From NCBI RefSeq assembly GCF_901709675.1, contig NC_051101.1, positions 9,754,501-9,818,500 on the forward strand: a stretch of 64,000 nt of DNA, read 5' to 3'. Position 1 is the first letter of the stretch, and each line of letters begins with the position of its first letter. Both the position numbers and the translations under genes were made by a program. Origin of the DNA: Syngnathus acus (Eukaryota; Chordata; Actinopteri; Syngnathiformes; Syngnathidae). The notes beneath the pieces are model-generated. The model saw nothing but the letters and a program-made list of their open reading frames with translations, did not search any database and was not told where the DNA came from. This document shows, piece after piece, positions 58,801 to 64,000 of the stretch.

Positions 58801-61800
58801 TGAGCTCTTCTTTTCCATTTTGACACTTTTTGTGTCCGAAAACAGACCGGCGGTTATATCAGCTGTATCATCCAGATCATCAGATGAAAACAGGTCCAGG
58901 TCGAGCTGAGCTTCTCGTAATAGGTCCTCCTCATCAACAGGTAGGATGGGGGAAATGGTTTGCTCCGTTTCTTCATCTCGCCTCTTTCCCGTGCGTATCT
59001 GCAAGCCCAGTTGCAAACCTTTTTTGGGGGAAGTCCTACGCGGCAACCTGGACATTCCAACGTCATCCATAAACCTTTGTGGGGTCTTGATCACTCGAGA
59101 GGATCTGGCACTTACAACGGGCATGATGAAGTGTTTGATGTTTTTGACAAACTTGGTTTTGCCGGACGGGACGTCAACTGCATCTGCCCGTGGTCCATCC
59201 ACCAGTGAGTCGGTTTCTTCTTCTTTCAAATCACTGGCCTCTTTGTCAAGCCCGATCTCTATCAACGTAGAAAGGATGGACTCCGGTTGCGGCCTTTTGG
59301 AGTCAAACTGGATGGCGGAGGGTCTCTTTTTGTACTTTTTATGCACACCAATAAGTTTAGGACGTGGGGCTGGAGCGCTTTCATCTGATTGGATAGAAAT
59401 GCTCTCTTCGAGTGTTCCTTCTCTTTCGGATGAGTGAAGAGGAGCAAACTTCCCATCTGTGTTCCTGTGTTTGTGCTTCTGACGCTGCCCAATTCGGGTT
59501 CGACGTCTCTTTTTTCCTTTCTTGTGGGATTTCTTCTTTAAGCATAAGGTTTTGGGATTGCTTGCTTGACTTTCCAAATTCAATGGCGGCTGAAAATCTA
59601 TCAAGTGAATGTCTGTTTCCTCTTTAACGGGTAGCTGCTTGGGCTCTTCCTCGGCGGATTGCGTGACCTGTTTTTCCTCCAGCTCCTCGCTTTCTTTTGC
59701 CTCGGGCTGACTTACTTCGGTTTCCAAAGCCTGGTCTTCCTTCTGTGGGGACTCATTGCTTGCAGATTCGACAACCACCAATTCTGTACTGACCGCACTT
59801 TCTTTAGGTACAAGAGCTTTTTTCCTTTGAGCAGACCTCTTTTTCCCTAATTTATTAGCATGACGTCTCTTGGGTAGAGAAGGCACTGGCAAGGATTTGG
59901 CCTCATTAATTTGCGGTTCGGCCTCATTCTCCATCTTGTGCGGCGACGCTTCAAGAGGCTCCGCTGGAGGAGCATCGATGATCTCTGCGGACTCCTTTTC
60001 AGAAATTTCAGGAACTGCGCAAGATTCTTGCGATGATTTTCGAATTGTTTCCTGTAAGCTTTCAGGGAGAACTTGTGAGATGGACTCTTCTGTTAAAACC
60101 TGAGCAGGTGCTTCAACACTCACTTGTGGGGCATTTTCAACCTGTGGACTCATCCGCAAACGTCGCTTCCATGGACTCTTACGAATGACAGACATTTTGG
60201 GATGAAAATCAAGGCTTAATGTTCTCCTTCGTAGTGTCCTGGTTGGTTGGTCGTCCGCCGCCGGAGACGGGGGCTTAGCCTCTTGAACTTTGTCAATCTC
60301 TTTAGTAGCATCATCCTTTTTTTCAGGTACGGGGCTAACTTGTTGAACCAAAAAGGACATCTTGGATTTCTTATGCCTGCCCGGAGAGGAGAGTTTTTTG
60401 ATTTGAAAAGGTGGGACAACTTTCCCACAATCCTGCTGAGGGGCTTCTTGAAGAGAGCTTTCACTTCCACCCTTTGTAACTTCCACTTGTGAAGCAGACA
60501 TTTTCTCGCATTTTTCATCTGCCTTGTTTGGGCAATTTTTCTCTTCAGTGTTTGCTGTGCTGCTCTCCTGCGGGGCCCAATTGTCCAATTTTAACGACTT
60601 CTCAGACACTATGAAAATCTCGTCGACATTCTTGTCGTTTAGAGTGGACAGATTCACCTCAGAAGTCCCCGTAGCACTCTCTGTAGGCTTTACAGTCTCT
60701 TCAGCAAGCTGGACCTTACTCACTGACTTCACCAATGATAATGTCCAGATGAATTTTTTCCGCTTCTTTTTTCGAGTTGTCTTCCCGCTGGACTGCGCAT
60801 CATATTTGGGATTCCTCATTTTTCTCAACTTCAAACTTGGAACCCTGCCATCCTCGTTCAAAGGCAACTTATTGCTGGGTTGCACGGCTAATGGATCAGT
60901 CGCGGTGGATGATGAACTTGGGTTGTCTGAGAATGGAACACCCTTCTTTTGTCTTTTACTCTGTCTCTGTCTGCCCCTCCTCATGGCCACCTTTGGCTCA
61001 AATTTTCTGGACACCTTTGACTTGGTAACAATTGTTTCACTTTTTACTGAATTTTCAGGTTCAGCAAAAGCAGCAGCGGCAGCATCCAAGACAGGTTGCG
61101 ACGGCGGGTTGGAGACTCTCTTGCTCCGCCGAGTGGCTTGTTGATTACGCTTTGACCGCTTTCCAATTGTTTTTGACTCAGCAGTCTCTTTTACAGTGTC
61201 AGGTTGATCCACTGATTTCTGGTCGTCAGCCACAACATTGTCACCCGGCTTCCCAAGCGATACCGTCCCTTTTGAAGCAGATCGTCCACGTCTTCTGGCA
61301 CGTAAGGTCCCGGCACCTTGATCGTCCGCAACCTCTTCAGGTGGTTCGGGTTTTAATTTAACATGTGCACTAGAAATAGTTTCAGCCTGAATATTCTCAT
61401 CTTGGGGCTTCTCTTCAGTTTCTTTTAGCTTCATCTTCCTGACAGACTTTTCATGAGGTTCCTTTACCGTGACCTCAGTTCCTTTCACCTTCATCTTCTT
61501 GACAGACTTTTCATGAGGTTCCTTGACTGTTTTAATTTTCTTTTTCGCCACCAACTTTATTGTAATCCTTGGTGCTGGCAACAACACTCCACCTTTGGTC
61601 AGCTCCTGACTGGCAATGTTCTTAACTTTAGAACGTTTTCTGGACCCTTTAGCAGGTTCTGTTTTGGAAGATGCTGTGTCTTTCTCATCCTCCAAATGTT
61701 CTTCTTTAACGTGGTCAGGAGGAAAAATAGCTGCCTCCTCAGCTGGCATAATAGGTGCTACCTTCTCACGTTGTCGTTTAGGTTTTGTGATGACATCACC

Positions 61801-63632
61801 TACAAAAAAAAAAATGAATTTTAAATATCCAGCAGTGTGCACAGAAATGTTTGAGAAAAAAACAGCATGCCCATATATTCTGTTTCGTTCACATTAGGTA
61901 CATGTGGTTAAAATGTGAAGAGTAAGAGGGTTTTTTCACCTGTAGAAGGTTTTTGCCGAGAGCATGGAGCTCCTTTAGAGCTTTTCTTGAGAGCTTCAAA
62001 ACCTTGGAAGTCATCGCCCTTAGAAAAGAAAAACAATCATTAACACATGCAAAAAAAATTTACGTGATTCCAATGGAGGCAAACTCAACAAAATAAAATC
62101 GCAAACACACTCGCAGCAACACACGCATACAACATTGACTGCAAGTGACCAAAACAATAAAACTAACAAAAATAAAACATGACATTATGATGGATGAATG
62201 AATATACACCCTAATTGACTGTTTATTCATATTAGACATTATTACCAATTTAATATACAAATAGTATTCCAGAACAGTTATCTAGAGAGGTTAAATTCAC
62301 TTTTAACACTTTAATTGATCAATTACAATGTCGACCAAAGATTACATCCTGTAAACTCATTTAGGCTAAACAATTTCAATTAATTAACAAGCAAAAGTGT
62401 AACTAAGCTCAAGTAGATAAAATCGGTATGAAATACCAAAACTGAAACGCAAGGTGAGTTTAGAATTACGTTTCCCTCCAAGACCTGCATTAGTACGACT
62501 TAGTGAGACAAGAACTGAGTGTGAGTGAGAAGGTAAAGTTAACATTACGTCAGTCATTCTACCAATCATTCATTTCTCAACAAGTCTCCCGCAACATAAA
62601 ATTAAAAAAAAAAAGTTCCTGCTTGTCAGTGCTTGCTAACATGTAGCCTCTGGACAGCACATTAAACAGTACACTGAATTAAACTCACATTAGGTGTGTC
62701 CTTAACACATTCGTATTACACGGTAGTACTATGGTTACACGCGACACTGGGTATTTTACGTAAAACTAGACAAGAGAGTTATTAAAACACCGTAGTTAGC
62801 AGCATGACTAGCTGCTGTGCGGGGCACGGGTGTTAGCCTTCCCGTTCTTTGTGTTCACTACGATTAGCTGCCAGCTACTTTGGCCCGATAAGGAGCGGGG
62901 CTACTGGAGGGCTAATTGCGTTTGCTGTTTACAAATTGGCGTATTCACTCACTAGCTTTCATTAAATATTTAGGAGGAAGGTGTAGCGAGGTTGTATTTA
63001 CAAACTGTCTAACGGGTATGGCAGCGCGAGCGTTAATGTTACGGTACTTTCCCCCCTTTCTGGTTGTATTTAACAGTACGACCCAGTAAATGTCACGAAA
63101 AAGCTCCGCTAACATTGGTTAGCATTTCATGCTAGCATATAGGGAGGGGGCTGGGGGGGGGGGGCTAACACATTAGCCTAGCACAGAGATGTTGACATTT
63201 CTCCATGGCACCAATAGACACACAGTTGGAGACAGTACTCATTTGAACACATTTAACTGTATTAAAATGTGTTGAGAAAAAAATAAAAATAAGAATACTA
63301 ACTCCAGAGTCGGTTTGGGACCTCACCTCTTCACTCCCACTAGAGCTGTACCCAGCCTGGCCAAGGGTCTTGTGGCTCGCCTCGATTCCAAGTAAGCGCA
63401 AGTGAGACTGGTCTTCGTTTAACGATACAACCAGGTTTGCGGGCCTTGGCCCTCCGCAAGTCACATCATCAGCTTCTAAACCCGAGCGCCCGAGTTGCCA
63501 GCGCTTCTCGGAGCGCAAACGACTACGAGATGACCAAGGCCGACCGGGGAAACGACCTCTGGCCGTAGCGGTTCCACCTTGGCCTCCTCCGGCAGCCGCG
63601 GTTGCTGATCCGCATCCCGCTGCCGCCATCAT
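46089..63632 (-). CDS. kmt2b: Histone-lysine N-methyltransferase 2B (MLL family)
   Basis: This nuclear enzyme writes H3K4 methylation at CpG-rich promoters in a COMPASS-like complex (menin, WDR5, RbBP5, ASH2L, DPY30). Thirty-six coding exons join in phase to 3,813 residues. The first are 63632-63327, 62018-61940, 61799-58284, 58170-57989, 57792-57673, 57423-57237, 56833-56593, 56517-56450, 56347-56096, 56010-55895, 55741-55616 and 55062-54949; later ones are given with the domain entries. Domains in order are menin motif, CXXC, PHD1-3, bromodomain, extended PHD, FYRN, taspase site, FYRC, Win motif, SET and post-[22 protein letters not shown] and CRRFLN in [14 protein letters not shown] after CXXC, and QLDGVDDGT at the taspase site point to KMT2B, not KMT2A. 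It is longer than mammalian KMT2B (about 2,700 residues), mainly through exons 3 and 29. Exon 10 could instead end at 55910 (5 codons shorter). Confidence 0.96.
46904..47822 (-). CDS. kmt2b: kmt2b exons 30-33: FYRC domain and WDR5-interaction (Win) motif
   Basis: Exons are 47822-47722, 47574-47437, 47361-47109 and 47011-46904. FYRC includes [40 protein letters not shown] and [20 protein letters not shown]. The Win motif [10 protein letters not shown] (residues 3606-3615) corresponds to the GSARAEVHLR-type peptide that inserts into WDR5, with the key Ala-Arg retained. [17 protein letters not shown] follows, as in KMT2B. Confidence 0.94.
47979..50937 (-). CDS. kmt2b: kmt2b exon 29: large linker with taspase-1 cleavage site
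   Basis: A 2,959-bp exon (residues 2465-3451), Ser/Pro/Thr-rich and mostly disordered. The taspase-1 site [12 protein letters not shown] is at residues 2765-2776, with cleavage expected between Asp2767 and Gly2768 (codons near 50032-50027). Later blocks conserved in the family are [15 protein letters not shown], the Lys-rich [23 protein letters not shown] and [15 protein letters not shown] (KMT2B has RMKTPTVRGVLDLD). Confidence 0.94.
51046..51828 (-). CDS. kmt2b: kmt2b exons 25-28: FYRN domain and downstream linker
   Basis: Exons are 51828-51711, 51624-51546, 51471-51311 and 51207-51046. [20 protein letters not shown], then [20 protein letters not shown] and [11 protein letters not shown] identify FYRN, which associates with FYRC after taspase cleavage to hold the two halves together. 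Exon 28 is a polar linker that leads into the giant exon 29. Confidence 0.93.
51911..52552 (-). CDS. kmt2b: kmt2b exons 22-24: extended PHD domain
   Basis: Exons are 52552-52449, 52340-52203 and 52069-51911 (about residues 2158-2291). They contain [51 protein letters not shown] and [20 protein letters not shown], with the full Cys/His set of the ePHD found in KMT2A and KMT2B. The middle exon uses a weak donor (GATG|GTTCGT). Confidence 0.94.
52685..54019 (-). CDS. kmt2b: kmt2b exons 17-21: bromodomain region
   Basis: Exons are 54019-53835, 53720-53622, 53523-53413, 53090-53014 and 52905-52685 (about residues 1927-2158). They encode the atypical MLL bromodomain adjoining PHD3, for example [40 protein letters not shown] and [17 protein letters not shown], followed by a linker beginning [10 protein letters not shown]. 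In MLL proteins this domain packs on PHD3 rather than acting as a strong acetyl-lysine reader. Confidence 0.9.
54095..55062 (-). CDS. kmt2b: kmt2b exons 12-16: PHD fingers 1-3
   Basis: Exons are 55062-54949, 54852-54706, 54618-54526, 54431-54314 and 54208-54095. PHD1 is [20 protein letters not shown] with [16 protein letters not shown]2 is [12 protein letters not shown] through [14 protein letters not shown]3 is [20 protein letters not shown] with [14 protein letters not shown]3 is the reader of H3K4me3 in MLL1, and its aromatic cage region is conserved here (Tyr and Met of NYCPIC and QMMQC). The donor after PHD2 (TGG|GTGGGT) is non-consensus but is used in frame. Confidence 0.95.
56450..58170 (-). 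CDS. kmt2b: kmt2b exons 4-8: pre-CXXC motifs and CXXC zinc finger
   Basis: Exon 4 contains [20 protein letters not shown] and exon 6 contains [20 protein letters not shown]; both blocks are conserved in KMT2A and KMT2B. The CXXC domain in exons 7-8 (about residues 1510-1565) has [27 protein letters not shown] and [12 protein letters not shown], i.e. the eight zinc-binding cysteines and the KFGG motif that binds unmethylated CpG DNA. Confidence 0.95.
58284..61799 (-). CDS. kmt2b: kmt2b exon 3: giant basic, disordered exon
   Basis: A single 3,516-bp exon (residues 129-1301), the counterpart of the large exon 3 of MLL genes, is rich in Lys, Ser and Glu. It carries basic AT-hook-like patches ([23 protein letters not shown]) but no canonical RGRP core. 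The family-conserved block [20 protein letters not shown] lies around 59066-59145. A 60-bp tandem duplication is visible near its start (see findings). The acceptor (TTTTTTTGTAG) and the donor (TCAG|GTACTT) keep phase. Confidence 0.93.
61940..63632 (-). CDS. kmt2b: kmt2b exons 1-2: N-terminus with menin-binding motif
   Basis: Translation starts at one of two adjacent ATGs (63632 or 63629). Residues 27-32 are RFPGRP, matching the KMT2B menin-binding motif (RFPGRP; RFPARP in KMT2A). Ala/Gly-rich sequence precedes it, and [20 protein letters not shown] follows. Exon 2 carries [12 protein letters not shown], like the EEFQGF segment of mammalian KMT2B. Intron 1 (62019-63326) shows no other coding signal. 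Confidence 0.9.
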
Positions 63633-64000
63633 TGCTTCGACAACAACACACACCGACGGCTAGCAGATTCGAGCGAAGAGAGACGAGAGGGAAGGCGCGA
63701 GATGGGAGGGATGGGAGCAATGCTTTGTGGGAAATTGAGTTTTTAACTGGACGTGATAGACAAGGTTACGCTTTATTGACATCTGGTGGCGATTGCTGTG
63801 AACTAATACGCCAAACGCAGCCAATCAATTAAATACTAACCAAATACACTTAACAATATCAGACTGGGGTTGATTTACACAACATTCCAAGTAATAAATC
63901 ACTAAATGGAATTCTGAACACTGACCATGCAGGCAACAGGTGTCAGATTTGAGGCCCAGACGCAAATGCGACCCACTACATATTTTTATGTAGTCCGCTA
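63633..64000 (-). promoter_or_regulatory. kmt2b: kmt2b 5' untranslated region and proximal promoter
   Basis: The 85 bases upstream of the start codon are GA/CG-rich without a TATA box, fitting a housekeeping promoter. Beyond 63740 the sequence becomes AT-rich with no recognised gene up to the window edge. Confidence 0.5.
63717..63736 (-). promoter_or_regulatory. Candidate ZNF143/THAP11-type promoter motif upstream of kmt2b
   Basis: On the minus strand the sequence reads AATTTCCCACAAAGCATTGC, close to the TTCCCACAATGC-type element bound by ZNF143/THAP11 at many vertebrate housekeeping promoters. It lies about 85-105 bp upstream of the kmt2b start codon, the usual position. It differs from the consensus by one base (AAAGC for AATGC). 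Confidence 0.5.

Noticed and set aside
59000-61897. Several 80-206-codon plus-strand frames
   Set aside because: They are shadows of kmt2b exon 3, which is open for 1,172 codons on the minus strand.

Overview
The window is vertebrate nuclear DNA, almost certainly from a teleost fish. The genes have many short exons with GT-AG junctions, intergenic spaces are short, and CA, ATCC, poly-T and poly-C tracts and fish-type dispersed repeats are common. I rebuilt four protein-coding genes exon by exon and checked that reading phase is kept across every junction.

Layout. (1) About 1-13.2 kb, minus strand: a matriptase gene (st14 family; cytoplasmic tail, membrane anchor, SEA, two CUB, four LDLa and the start of a trypsin domain). 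Its 3' end lies outside the left edge. (2) 13.9-32.4 kb, plus strand: aplp1, an amyloid-precursor-like gene of 17 coding exons and 711 residues with no Kunitz exon, transcribed away from st14 across a 778-bp shared upstream region. (3) 38.1-43.5 kb, plus strand: zbtb32, a BTB protein with three C-terminal zinc fingers (454 residues). (4) 46.1-63.6 kb, minus strand: kmt2b (MLL-family histone H3K4 methyltransferase), 36 coding exons and 3,813 residues, complete from the menin-binding N-terminus to the SET domain. zbtb32 and kmt2b are convergent, and their predicted poly(A) sites lie close together.

aplp1, zbtb32 and kmt2b match human 19q13.12 (APLP1, ZBTB32, KMT2B). The paralogous human region 11q23-24 carries APLP2, ST14, ZBTB16 and KMT2A. 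The window therefore looks like the fish version of the 19q13 member of this paralogon, with a matriptase gene still attached. Diagnostic residues favour KMT2B over KMT2A, APLP1 over APLP2, and ZBTB32 over ZBTB16.

The accessory signal is mostly repeat-derived. The most striking piece is a 1.6-kb terminal-inverted-repeat element in zbtb32 intron 1 that encloses 4.6 near-identical copies of a 251-bp unit. Two copies of a small hAT-type element lie in aplp1 introns, one with intact inverted repeats and an 8-bp target duplication. The protein oddities worth checking are a one-residue change at the SEA self-cleavage site of the matriptase, a cysteine cluster before the zinc fingers of zbtb32, and a 20-codon tandem duplication in the giant exon 3 of kmt2b. 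No bacterial-type systems, CRISPR arrays or RNA genes were found.
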